Shown here one piece after another: positions 36,480-43,632 of a stretch of 64,000 nt of DNA. The notes beneath the pieces were generated by a model that saw only the letters and a program-made list of their open reading frames with translations, was not told the DNA's origin and searched no databases. Every line of letters begins with the position of its first letter. Position 1 is the stretch's first letter. The position numbers were made by a program, and so were the translations under genes. This stretch comes from an uncultured bacterium (GTDB taxonomy: Bacteria; Spirochaetota; Leptospiria; Leptospirales; Leptonemataceae): positions 62,001 through 126,000 of the forward strand of contig CALFVU010000006.1 in assembly GCA_937928085.1 (NCBI GenBank). The letters are read 5' to 3'.

Positions 36480-36779
36480 TTATTTATTTATTTTTAAAAC
36501 AGGTTTTTTTACACTATAAATTTCATCCTTAATAGGTAATTCTTTTTTTAAAATTTTTGTAAACGGTAGATCATCTCCCATTTTTTTATAATGTTCACAT
36601 CGGTTCATCATCCTTCTAGCTACAGTAAAATATTTATAGAGCTTTTCTTCGCCCGATCGTTTAGACCACATTTTTTTTATGCATCTAACTCTTAAAATAT
36701 ATTTATCTTGTTCTGCTTCGTACTGTCTTAACACGATACAATGTCGGCAATTTGCGCAAAATATCTTTTGACCAACCAT
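36480..36779 (-). CDS. Small Cys-motif protein
   Basis: This 99-residue protein begins MVGQKIFCANCRHCIVLRQY; CxxCxxC plus further Cys at VRCIKK and RCEHYK would suit a zinc or iron site. The rest is basic and the C-terminal 30 residues look disordered. AAAGGAG precedes the ATG. It sits between the PilZ and RnfC-like genes with gaps of about 25-30 bases. I recognise no named family; a conserved spirochaetal hypothetical is likely. Confidence 0.75.
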   Translation of the reverse strand: MVGQKIFCANCRHCIVLRQYEAEQDKYILRVRCIKKMWSKRSGEEKLYKYFTVARRMMNRCEHYKKMGDDLPFTKILKKELPIKDEIYSVKKPVLKINK

Positions 36780-36804
36780 AGTTTATACTCCTTTCAATAA
36801 TTTA

Positions 36805-37176
36805 TTATTTTATTTTTTTATGAAAAATATTTTTATGAATAAAATTCTGAATTTTAACAATGATTTCTTCTGAGACATTATCATAAATCACACCTGCATT
36901 TTTTCCAGAAACTCTAGAGACAATACATGGAAGTTCAAAGATAGTATCTTCTAACCAAAATTTGACTATAATTTTATCACCTGGATAAAGTAATGTTTTT
37001 GTTTCGATTCCTAATCCACCTGTTCCTATATCTAGAATTGTGCATTCATTCTCTTTATTTTGATTATGAAAAACAAAATTTCCTATAAGGTTAGTAATAC
37101 GTATTCTTGCATTTTTTCGTTGTTGCTTCGATGGTTTTTGAAAATTCTCAAATTTTGAACCTTGCTTTTGCTCCAT
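36805..37176 (-). CDS. PilZ-domain protein next to glycosyltransferase pseudogene
   Basis: This second stand-alone PilZ domain has 123 residues. The signature elements are RKNARIRITNL near residue 20 and ILDIGTGGLGIE near 44, where the usual (D/N)xSxxG Ser is Thr (DIGTGG). The barrel strands continue (GDKIIVKFWLEDTIFELPCI). It starts 16 bases after the end of the broken GT2 gene, an arrangement like BcsA with a separate PilZ, so it may once have controlled that enzyme through cyclic di-GMP. Whether it still binds the nucleotide is uncertain. Confidence 0.8.
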   Translation of the reverse strand: MEQKQGSKFENFQKPSKQQRKNARIRITNLIGNFVFHNQNKENECTILDIGTGGLGIETKTLLYPGDKIIVKFWLEDTIFELPCIVSRVSGKNAGVIYDNVSEEIIVKIQNFIHKNIFHKKIK

Positions 37177-37192
37177 ATTGATAAATTATTTT

Positions 37193-38493
37193 TTAGAGTT
37201 CCATTGTAAATCTTTTAAATAAATATACAAATCTCAAAGTAAAATTTTGTATTACTGATAAGAAAACCACATATAAAAAACCTATTGTATAAATAAAAAA
37301 AGGTATAATCAGATATTTTTGGTTTTGATAAGCATAATAAGCCGTAAGAATACAATAAAGAAAAAAGATACATTCTACAACTATGATTGAATTTAATTTT
37401 TGAAAGTATTTTTGTCGCTGTGATAAAGAATCATATTTAGATTCTATTTTATATTTTGAGATTCGCTCAAAAGTAGATTTTTTATCTAGTAAGGCTTCTA
37501 AAAATGCTTTAGTGTTAGAAATAGAGATCTCTACTCCTAAAATCATTAAAAAAGGTAAATTTGCTTTTATGATTTTTGGAATGAATTTAATTACTGTATG
37601 GATAGACCCTTTATACCAGCGGAATTGTTGAGATTGAAAAGACTGCATTATAGAAGGTAAATTAGCAGGATTTTCTAAATCCACAAAATATCGAAATTTC
37701 CAATCCATTAGTTGAGCTCTGTAAAATAAATCAAAATCTTCGATAAGTGTGTCTGATTCACCAATTTTCTGCATATGATATAGATTATTTTCGCCATATT
37801 CCAGTAGTGCCATTAAAATTCATCCAAAAATTCGAACCATTACGAGCAACTAATTCGAGGACAAAATGTCCATCAATTTCAAATAATTGTAGATAATTTA
37901 AAAAAGAATAATTTCTGTTAATATGTTCCCAACAAGTTTGAATCATACCAATATACCAATACAAAGATTATTAAATAAGGAATTGTTTTTACAAGAAAAT
38001 TTTCTTTTAAAAATAGGGTCAGAATCAAAAATAGCAATAAATCCCGCGTTTACCTTTTTAAGTCCTTCTTTTAATACGCTTGCTTTATGTCCTTTTCTAA
38101 TGTCTCTATGTATATGTTCGATTTTATATCCTTTTTGTGTAAGCTCTTCCACAAGTTGAGCTACCATATGGACAGTTTCATCAGTTGAGTCCTCTATAAC
38201 TTGAATGTTAAGTTTTTCTCTAAACCAAAAAATGTTTTTTACAGAATTTAAAAGTCTTTCTACAACATGAATTTCTTTATAAATAGGAAATTGTATAGCA
38301 ACTTCAGATATTTTATCAAGTGGTGTTTTTTCTAAATCGATTGGTTTTTTCTTGCAATTGGATATGCAATAGATTTTATATTTTGTATATCGATAAATCA
38401 TCAAATACAAATGCATTCCGTAAAAAGAAGAAGAAAGACATCAACTGTATAAAGAAAGAAACTAGTAATCATTATCAAGTTTGAAAATAACAT
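37193..38493 (-). pseudogene. Processive GT2 glycosyltransferase, broken by several frameshifts
   Basis: Pieces of one membrane glycosyltransferase lie in order but in different frames. They are MLFSNLIMITSFFLYTVDVF (N-terminal helix, from ATG 38493); then MHLYLMIYRYTKYK to AGFIAIFDSD (38416-38005), with VIEDSTDET; then FLVKTIPYLI; then IGMIQTCWEHINRNYSFLNY to FNGTTGIWRK (about 37950-37795, not in the ORF track); then IEDFDLFYRAQL with QQFRW (QxxRW) and two C-terminal helices to 37193. At least four frame changes are needed to join them. All catalytic motifs survive, so decay is recent or the consensus has local errors. Relatives make cellulose-like or other beta-glucans. Confidence 0.85.
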
Positions 38494-38510
38494 AGAAAAT
38501 TAAAATAATT

Positions 38511-39182
38511 TTATATTCTTCTTTGTGTCAAATTGATTTTAATAAGGTTCAGATAATGTTTTCGATAATGTTTAAACTCTGTTTGAATATGTAAGAATTC
38601 GTTTTTATATGATTCAAACAAAAAATAATACGGATGTGGAGATTGAATCATTAATAATATTTTTTTTCTTTCTTGATTTTCCAATTTCAAATATTCAAAA
38701 AATTTTTTAAAAAAATTATCTAAATGTCTGCAACTTTTTTCTTTCCAAAAACTATATGGTAGATCGATAAAAGAAACACTATTCGTATCTCTTGGAATGA
38801 CTTTAGCAAACCTCAAAAAATCTTTGTTATGAAGTATTAGTTTTGAATTTTGGATTTTATATTTTTTTAAATTTTCTAAAATAAAATCAAATCTTTTTTT
38901 ATCTTTTTCTACTATATGAACTTTACTAAAACCTCTGCTTAGTGCTTCTATTCCTATCTGCCCTGATCCAGCACATAAATCATAAAATGTAATCGAATAT
39001 TGTCTTTGACCGTCAAAATGAATTCCAAAGAAATTTTCTGCTAGTTGAAATAATGCTTCTTTTACTAAAGAAGAAGTAACATTTCTGTGTCCTTTTAAAG
39101 ATGGTGGTAGATAAACTTTTTTTCCTTTAAGTATTCCTTTTTGAATGGGGATCGATATTTTTTTCCTTTGAGAAAGATTCAT
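38511..39182 (-). CDS. rsmD: RsmD-family rRNA methyltransferase
   Basis: The family methylates G966 of 16S rRNA using S-adenosylmethionine. Motifs: RNVTSSLVKEALFQLAENFF, SAM-binding FYDLCAGSGQIGIEALSRGF, VHIVEKDKKRFDFILENLKK, and the catalytic segment SVSFIDLPYSFWK where RsmD normally reads DPPY. The ORF track starts at TTG; I use the ATG at 39182 (MNLSQRKK), about 223 residues. The DLPY change is unusual and leaves the exact target slightly open. It lies between the pseudogene and a LapA-like gene. Confidence 0.8.
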   Translation of the reverse strand: MNLSQRKKISIPIQKGILKGKKVYLPPSLKGHRNVTSSLVKEALFQLAENFFGIHFDGQRQYSITFYDLCAGSGQIGIEALSRGFSKVHIVEKDKKRFDFILENLKKYKIQNSKLILHNKDFLRFAKVIPRDTNSVSFIDLPYSFWKEKSCRHLDNFFKKFFEYLKLENQERKKILLMIQSPHPYYFLFESYKNEFLHIQTEFKHYRKHYLNLIKINLTQRRI

Positions 39183-39194
39183 TTTCAACAATAC

Positions 39195-39398
39195 TTATCG
39201 AATAGAGTTTTTGATAAGATTGATCAATATAATATATAGAATAGCCCCATAGATTATACCAAATAGTATGATTTCGTACAATCTATAGGTGCTTTTCCAA
39301 AAAAAAATCTGAAAACCTACTTCGTGAGGATTGTTAATAATGATTATGATTAAAATTATTATTCCTAAAAGGAATAATAACAAACGAAAGGGTAGCAT
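39195..39398 (-). CDS. LapA-like (DUF1049) two-helix membrane protein
   Basis: The protein has 67 residues with two transmembrane helices (FRLLLFLLGIIILIIIIINN and YEIILFGIIYGAILYIILIN) joined by the short segment PHEVGFQIFFWKSTYRLY. This NPxxVxxxFF-helix pattern is that of the LapA/DUF1049 family, linked in enterobacteria to LPS assembly. It is 12 bases upstream of rsmD on the same strand. The assignment is by pattern and length. Confidence 0.75.
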   Translation of the reverse strand: MLPFRLLLFLLGIIILIIIIINNPHEVGFQIFFWKSTYRLYEIILFGIIYGAILYIILINLIKNSIR

Positions 39399-39415
39399 TT
39401 TTTTGTAAAATTTGT

Positions 39416-39544
39416 TTATTTATCTTCATCCTCATCGAAGTCTTCTTCATCGAAATCATCTTCATCGAAGTCTTCTTCATCGAAATCTTCTTCATCAAAG
39501 TCTTCTTCATCCTCTTCCCAATCTTTTTTTTTAAGTTCTAACAT
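39416..39544 (-). CDS. Acidic-repeat microprotein (42 residues), absent from ORF track
   Basis: Reading the minus strand from ATG 39544 gives MLELKKKDWEEDEED followed by FDEED-type five-residue repeats to the end. About 30 of 42 residues are Asp or Glu. AGGAGGA lies 6 bases before the ATG, one of the strongest ribosome-binding sites in the window, which argues for real and strong expression. It is in line with moeB upstream (64-base gap) and the LapA-like gene downstream (17-base gap). No family is recognised; it could bind cations or basic proteins, or mimic nucleic acid. Confidence 0.75.
   Translation of the reverse strand: MLELKKKDWEEDEEDFDEEDFDEEDFDEDDFDEEDFDEDEDK
39424..39526 (-). repeat. 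15-bp tandem repeats encoding FDEED units
   Basis: The unit GACTTCGATGAAGAA and close variants recur about five to six times in phase with the reading frame of the acidic microprotein. Differences between units are mostly synonymous (GAC/GAT, TTC/TTT). Such arrays can change copy number by slippage. Confidence 0.85.
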
Positions 39545-39607
39545 GCCTTCCTCCTGTTTTATCCCTTATGCCCTAATTTTTTTTTGATTAAAAAATGCAA
39601 CTTTATT

Positions 39608-40459
39608 TTACAAATATTGTTTATAAATTGAAAATGATAATGAGCCACAAGTTTCTTTATAATCCACTAAATAAGGATTAAATTCTGTATATTTAGGATT
39701 TTTCCCACATAAAATGCAATTTTCATTTTTAGGAAGTGTCGTTTTTCTAAACTCAAGATTAAGCAAATCAATTCTTATTATCGAATTGATGATATTAGGT
39801 TGAATTTGTAATAAAAATTTAATGGTTTCATTAGCCATTAAAGCCCCGATCACACCAGCTGCAGGAGACATCACTCCTACTGTAGAACAGTTTTCCGTGA
39901 CATTTGGGTTGGGTTCTACTAAACATCTATAGCAAGAGGTTTGATTGGGAAGAATTCCTAAAACAATTCCGTAGAATTGTAAAACTCCTCCCGAAATCAA
40001 GGGTATTTTTTTAAAGTAACAAACATCATTTACTAAAAATCTAGTAGGAAAATTATCAGAACCGTCTACTACTATATCCACATTATCAATAATTTCAAAC
40101 GCATTTTCGGAATTTAACTTTACTGAGAAATGTTGAATTTCTATTTCTGGATTTAAAGCAGATAATTTTTCATAAGCAACTAAACTTTTTTTACGCCCAA
40201 TAGAATGAGTATCATATAAAATTTGTCTTTGTAAATTGGATAAATCTACTGAATCGAATTCAACGAAAGAAAGATGCCCCAACCCTGATGCTGCTAAATA
40301 ATAGAGTAAGGGACTGCCAAGTCCTCCAGCACCTATAACTAATACTTTGCTATTTTTTAATTTTTGTTGTCCTTCAAAATTAATTTCTTTTAAAAAAATG
40401 TTTCTTGAATATCTGGTCAGTTCTTCTTTTTTGAATTCAACAGATTGTTTAATTGTCAT
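39608..40459 (-). CDS. MoeB/ThiF-family E1-like adenylyltransferase
   Basis: This enzyme adenylates the C-terminus of a small sulfur-carrier protein (MoaD or ThiS) for molybdopterin or thiamine synthesis. It has RYSRNIFLKEINFEGQQKL, the nucleotide motif VLVIGAGGLGSPLLYYLAAS, FDSVDLSNLQRQILY, DGSDNFPTRFLVND, two zinc CxxC pairs (CYRC and CILC), and NCSTVGVMSPAAGVIG. The length of 283 residues is typical without a rhodanese domain. The carrier and other pathway genes are not in the window, so MoeB cannot be told from ThiF. Its start overlaps the upstream gene by 4 bases. Confidence 0.9.
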   Translation of the reverse strand: MTIKQSVEFKKEELTRYSRNIFLKEINFEGQQKLKNSKVLVIGAGGLGSPLLYYLAASGLGHLSFVEFDSVDLSNLQRQILYDTHSIGRKKSLVAYEKLSALNPEIEIQHFSVKLNSENAFEIIDNVDIVVDGSDNFPTRFLVNDVCYFKKIPLISGGVLQFYGIVLGILPNQTSCYRCLVEPNPNVTENCSTVGVMSPAAGVIGALMANETIKFLLQIQPNIINSIIRIDLLNLEFRKTTLPKNENCILCGKNPKYTEFNPYLVDYKETCGSLSFSIYKQYL

Positions 40460-41073
40460 TTATTTAATTTTTTTAGAACATTTTCTGATAAATTCTTTAA
40501 TAATTCATCTTCAGAAATTTGTTGAGTTTCATAAATTTGTTTTGCTTCACTTTTTATCTCTTCATTCAAATTGCTATATAAGACTATACTGGCAATGTAT
40601 TGTAATTTAGGATTTTTAAAAGATTCTTTTTCTTTCAAAGCATTGATAATTCCTTTTGGAATATCTTGATTTTTTTGGTTTGATAATAAAAGTAAAGATA
40701 GTTTTATTATAGTTTCATCTTGAGAATTCTGCATCAGATTTAGCAAAGCGGATTGTACTTTTTGTTTATCTTTGTTTTTTGATGCGCAACTAGCTAAAGC
40801 GAGTAATACTAAATCCTTTTCTTTTGTATTCAAAGTATTTGCGCATTCCTCAGCATTTTGATTAGGGATTGGTTTTTCTATTTTTGGAGCTACAGAGACT
40901 TCTTCTTTGATTTCTTTTGAGTTGTCTGCAGGTGTAGAGGTTTCATTTTCTTTAAGATTTTCTACATTGTTATTTGCTAAATATTGATTTTGATAATCCT
41001 TTGCTTTTACTTCTAAAAACGCAACGCACACAAAGATACCTATGATGAAAAAAAATAATGTTTTCATTTTCAT
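40456..41073 (-). CDS. Exported helical protein of unknown function
   Basis: About 205 residues. The ORF track start is 14 codons early; ATG 41073 gives MKMKTLFFFIIGIFVCVAFL, a normal signal peptide ending near VKA. The mature protein begins with a disordered Asn/Glu/Pro-rich region (about residues 30-80) followed by a helical-repeat domain of HEAT type (LVLLALASCASKNKDKQKVQ, IIKLSLLLLSNQKNQDIPKG). It is probably periplasmic or envelope-associated. It overlaps moeB by 4 bases, although a functional link is not obvious. Confidence 0.78.
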   Translation of the reverse strand: MKMKTLFFFIIGIFVCVAFLEVKAKDYQNQYLANNNVENLKENETSTPADNSKEIKEEVSVAPKIEKPIPNQNAEECANTLNTKEKDLVLLALASCASKNKDKQKVQSALLNLMQNSQDETIIKLSLLLLSNQKNQDIPKGIINALKEKESFKNPKLQYIASIVLYSNLNEEIKSEAKQIYETQQISEDELLKNLSENVLKKLNK

Positions 41074-41218
41074 AATTCTAAATAATGAAATTAAAATAAA
41101 ATTCTTGTCAATCAAAAAATAGAATTTTAAAGTTTACTCCTTATAAAAAAAAATTGTTTTTTTTGTATTTTGAAATTTTATAATTATTGTAAATAAATTT
41201 AAAAAATTCATAAAACAT

Positions 41219-41977
41219 ATGGAAGCAGTTTTTTTTACTAATAGGGGATTGCAAAGATATCAAAACGAAGATGCTCTCTTAATAGGGAATAAAGTATATT
41301 CCGATGTAGATTTTTTATTGCCTCAATCTCTACAGTTTTTATCTGATGAAAAGTTTATTGTTGCGGATGGTTTAGGAGGACATAGAAAAGGTAATATAGC
41401 TAGTTTTTTAGTTTTAGATTATTTAAAATCTCAACAAGTAACTAATGAAAAGGATTTACAACATTATTTATTAAATGCTAAGTTAGTTTTAAATCAATAT
41501 GTAAAAAGTCATCCTCAAGCATATCAGCTAGGAACAGTACTTTCAGGCATTGTAGTTTTAAGTAATAAGTTGATTGTTTTTAATATAGGAGATGCAAGAG
41601 TATATCAGATCGAAAATAAAATACTAAAGCGAATTACGAGGGATCATTCTTATGTAGAATTATTGTATCAGAGAGGACAAATTCGATATGAGGATATGCG
41701 AACTCACCCTAGAAAAAACATAGTAACTTCTTGTCTTTTAGGAGATGAAAAAGAAACGATTTCAGAAATTTTTATAAAAACGATACCAAGAAACTTAAAT
41801 TCTACATATCAATTTCTTATTTGTTCTGATGGTTTGTGGGAGATGCTTTCTGATAAAGAAATCCAAAATCTCATTTGGACTTCTAAATCTACACTTGAAC
41901 TTGCAAATTGTTTAAAAATTGAAGCTTTTGAAAAAGGAGCATTTGATAACATTTCTTATATTATTCTAACAATTTAA
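41219..41977 (+). CDS. PP2C-type Ser/Thr protein phosphatase
   Basis: PPM/PP2C phosphatases remove phosphate from Ser/Thr using two Mn or Mg ions. Metal-binding and core motifs are complete: RYQNEDALLIG, IVADGLGGHRKGN, FNIGDARVYQIENKILKRIT, FLICSDGLWEMLSD, and GAFDNISYIILT. The 252-residue protein has no membrane segment or extra domain, as in Stp. No Ser/Thr kinase of the Hanks type lies next to it. It is followed after 2 bases by a methyltransferase gene. Confidence 0.94.
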   Translation: MEAVFFTNRGLQRYQNEDALLIGNKVYSDVDFLLPQSLQFLSDEKFIVADGLGGHRKGNIASFLVLDYLKSQQVTNEKDLQHYLLNAKLVLNQYVKSHPQAYQLGTVLSGIVVLSNKLIVFNIGDARVYQIENKILKRITRDHSYVELLYQRGQIRYEDMRTHPRKNIVTSCLLGDEKETISEIFIKTIPRNLNSTYQFLICSDGLWEMLSDKEIQNLIWTSKSTLELANCLKIEAFEKGAFDNISYIILTI

Positions 41978-41979
41978 AC

Positions 41980-42840
41980 ATGATTTGCCCTTTTTGCAAA
42001 CTTCCTGCGAATTACATTTTTAGTATCGATCGTTTTTCTCCTTCTTTTGATATTTATAAATGTGAATTTTGTAATTTACTTTTAAAAAAAGAGAAAATCA
42101 AAAATTACAAAGTTTTTTATAATCAGGGATATTATACAGGAAAAAATGAATATCATTACTTAGATGAAAGAAAATACGAAAAGTTTTTTAAAGAAGTTTG
42201 GCAAGCAAGAATTCATACGATAAAACAATACAAATTTCCACCCGCAAAAGTGCTAGATGTTGGCTGTAGTTTTGGTGGTTTTGTAAAAACATTATTAGAA
42301 AATGGTTACGATGCCCAAGGAATTGATATTTCTGATTTTGCAATAAAAGAAGCAAAAAAAAATGTGATTTTAAAAAATAGGGTTTATTGTAGAGATTTGC
42401 TTGATTTATCTTCCAAAAATAAATATGATGTAATCACTTTAATTGAAGTATTAGAACATCTCTCTCAACCAGATTTGGTATTCCAAAAAATTTCTGAAAT
42501 TTTAAATCCAGGTGGTTTATTATTGATACAAACAGCAAATTTTGATGGTTTGCAAGCAAAGCTGCAAGGTCGAAGATATCATTATTTTTTACCCGGTCAT
42601 TTATTTTATTATTCTAAATCTAATTTAATTTCTTTTTTAAAAAATTATGGTTTTACAAAATTTGTTAGTTATCATGGGGTTGATTTTGGACTAATCCCAA
42701 AATTAAAAAAAGCGAAAGGTTTAGTGAAACACGAATTACGATTAGTAAAAATTATCTTTTATCATTTTCTAAGCAAAATATATTTTAAAAATTTTTCTCT
42801 AACAAGTTCTTATGTTTTATATGCTTTTAAAAAACCTTGA
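41980..42840 (+). CDS. Class I SAM-dependent methyltransferase with N-terminal zinc ribbon
   Basis: The 286-residue protein begins with a zinc-ribbon-like pair of CxxC motifs (MICPFCKLP and CEFCNLLL). A methyltransferase domain follows with VLDVGCSFGGFVKTLLENGY (SAM site), GIDISDFAIKEAKK, VITLIEVLEHLSQPDLVFQK and LNPGGLLLIQTANF. This Methyltransf_23-like layout is common in polysaccharide and secondary-metabolite gene sets, but the substrate cannot be told. It is 2 bases after the PP2C gene and convergent with the gene at 42967. Confidence 0.88.
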   Translation: MICPFCKLPANYIFSIDRFSPSFDIYKCEFCNLLLKKEKIKNYKVFYNQGYYTGKNEYHYLDERKYEKFFKEVWQARIHTIKQYKFPPAKVLDVGCSFGGFVKTLLENGYDAQGIDISDFAIKEAKKNVILKNRVYCRDLLDLSSKNKYDVITLIEVLEHLSQPDLVFQKISEILNPGGLLLIQTANFDGLQAKLQGRRYHYFLPGHLFYYSKSNLISFLKNYGFTKFVSYHGVDFGLIPKLKKAKGLVKHELRLVKIIFYHFLSKIYFKNFSLTSSYVLYAFKKP

Positions 42841-42966
42841 TTTTTTTCTTTGACATTTTATGTTTTTTTGTTAATTTTAAAAAAGATTCCATAGATTTTT
42901 ATCATTAATTGATGAATCAAATCATTAAAGACATTACAAAAATTTTTGATGTTTTAGAGTATTTCA

Positions 42967-43428
42967 TTACTCGTCTAATTCCACATCAACAGCTAAGTTT
43001 AAATCTAAAAGTGATGTAATCATGAAATCATTTTCTAATAAAAAACGTCCAGTTTTAGAACATAAAGAAGAAGTGATGATTAACCATCCTCTAGGAATAA
43101 AAAAACCATCATCATTAAAATGATTTCTAATATTATTATGTAAAGATAAAAATTTTCTTCCGTCTTTCATCATAAAACGAGTTTTTCGGATTACCGGATA
43201 AACAACTACATCAGGATCTCTTAAAATAAAAAAAAGTTGTCTTCCTTTAATATTATGATCTCGAGTTAATTCTAATTTTATATTTTCATTTTTTAGTCTT
43301 TTATATAAGTGTTTATATTCTTCTTCAGGTTCGGGGATTGTATTTTCTAAAACGTATTCATAAAAATTTTTTTCTTTAATAGCCTCAACAAGATCATGTC
43401 CGTTACGGATTTCAGTTTTGAGTTCCAT
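42967..43428 (-). CDS. Conserved-looking hypothetical protein
   Basis: A soluble 153-residue protein with no signal peptide, beginning MELKTEIRNGHDLVEAIKEK and preceded by AGGAG. It appears mixed alpha/beta; noticeable segments are LRDPDVVVYPVIRKTRFMMK and FFIPRGWLIITSSLCSKTGR. The C-terminal tail is acidic (NLAVDVELDE). I do not recognise the family. It shares an upstream region of about 200 bases, including a palindrome, with the divergent outer-membrane protein gene. Confidence 0.7.
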   Translation of the reverse strand: MELKTEIRNGHDLVEAIKEKNFYEYVLENTIPEPEEEYKHLYKRLKNENIKLELTRDHNIKGRQLFFILRDPDVVVYPVIRKTRFMMKDGRKFLSLHNNIRNHFNDDGFFIPRGWLIITSSLCSKTGRFLLENDFMITSLLDLNLAVDVELDE

Positions 43429-43545
43429 AAAAAACTCCTAATTAATATTTTTTGAATCAAATTTATTTAATGAATTTATAAAGTCAATAATTTTTTAATG
43501 ATAATATTCATTTTGATAAATTTAATATTATAAAATACATATTTA

Positions 43546-43566
43546 TGATATTGAGACTCAATATCA
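43546..43566. promoter_or_regulatory. Perfect 21-bp palindrome, probable operator
   Basis: TGATATTGAG-A-CTCAATATCA has 10-base arms that are exact reverse complements around one central base. It ends 2 bases before a TTGACA element that would serve the outer-membrane protein gene. The TGATA...TATCA ends recall Fur-type boxes, but the interior differs, so the regulator is unknown. Confidence 0.7.
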
Positions 43567-43567
43567 C

Positions 43568-43593
43568 TTGACAATATATATGTATTTTAAAAA
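43568..43593 (+). promoter_or_regulatory. Candidate promoter of the outer-membrane protein
   Basis: TTGACA at 43568-43573 directly follows the palindrome. The -10 is unclear (TAAAAA at 43588 is 14 bases away, shorter than ideal). A protein bound to the palindrome would block or contact RNA polymerase here. Confidence 0.4.
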
Positions 43594-43632
43594 TTGTGCT
43601 TTAAAATCATAAATTTTGAAAAAGGAGAAAGT

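Noticed and set aside
37923-38159. 78-residue plus-strand ORF opposite the glycosyltransferase region
   Set aside because: The minus strand carries conserved GT2 motifs here; the plus ORF is a shadow.
39424-39526. Short regularly spaced repeats resembling a small repeat array
   Set aside because: The repeats are 15 bases, directly contiguous and in phase with an open frame with a strong ribosome-binding site, so they are coding repeats and not a CRISPR or noncoding array.
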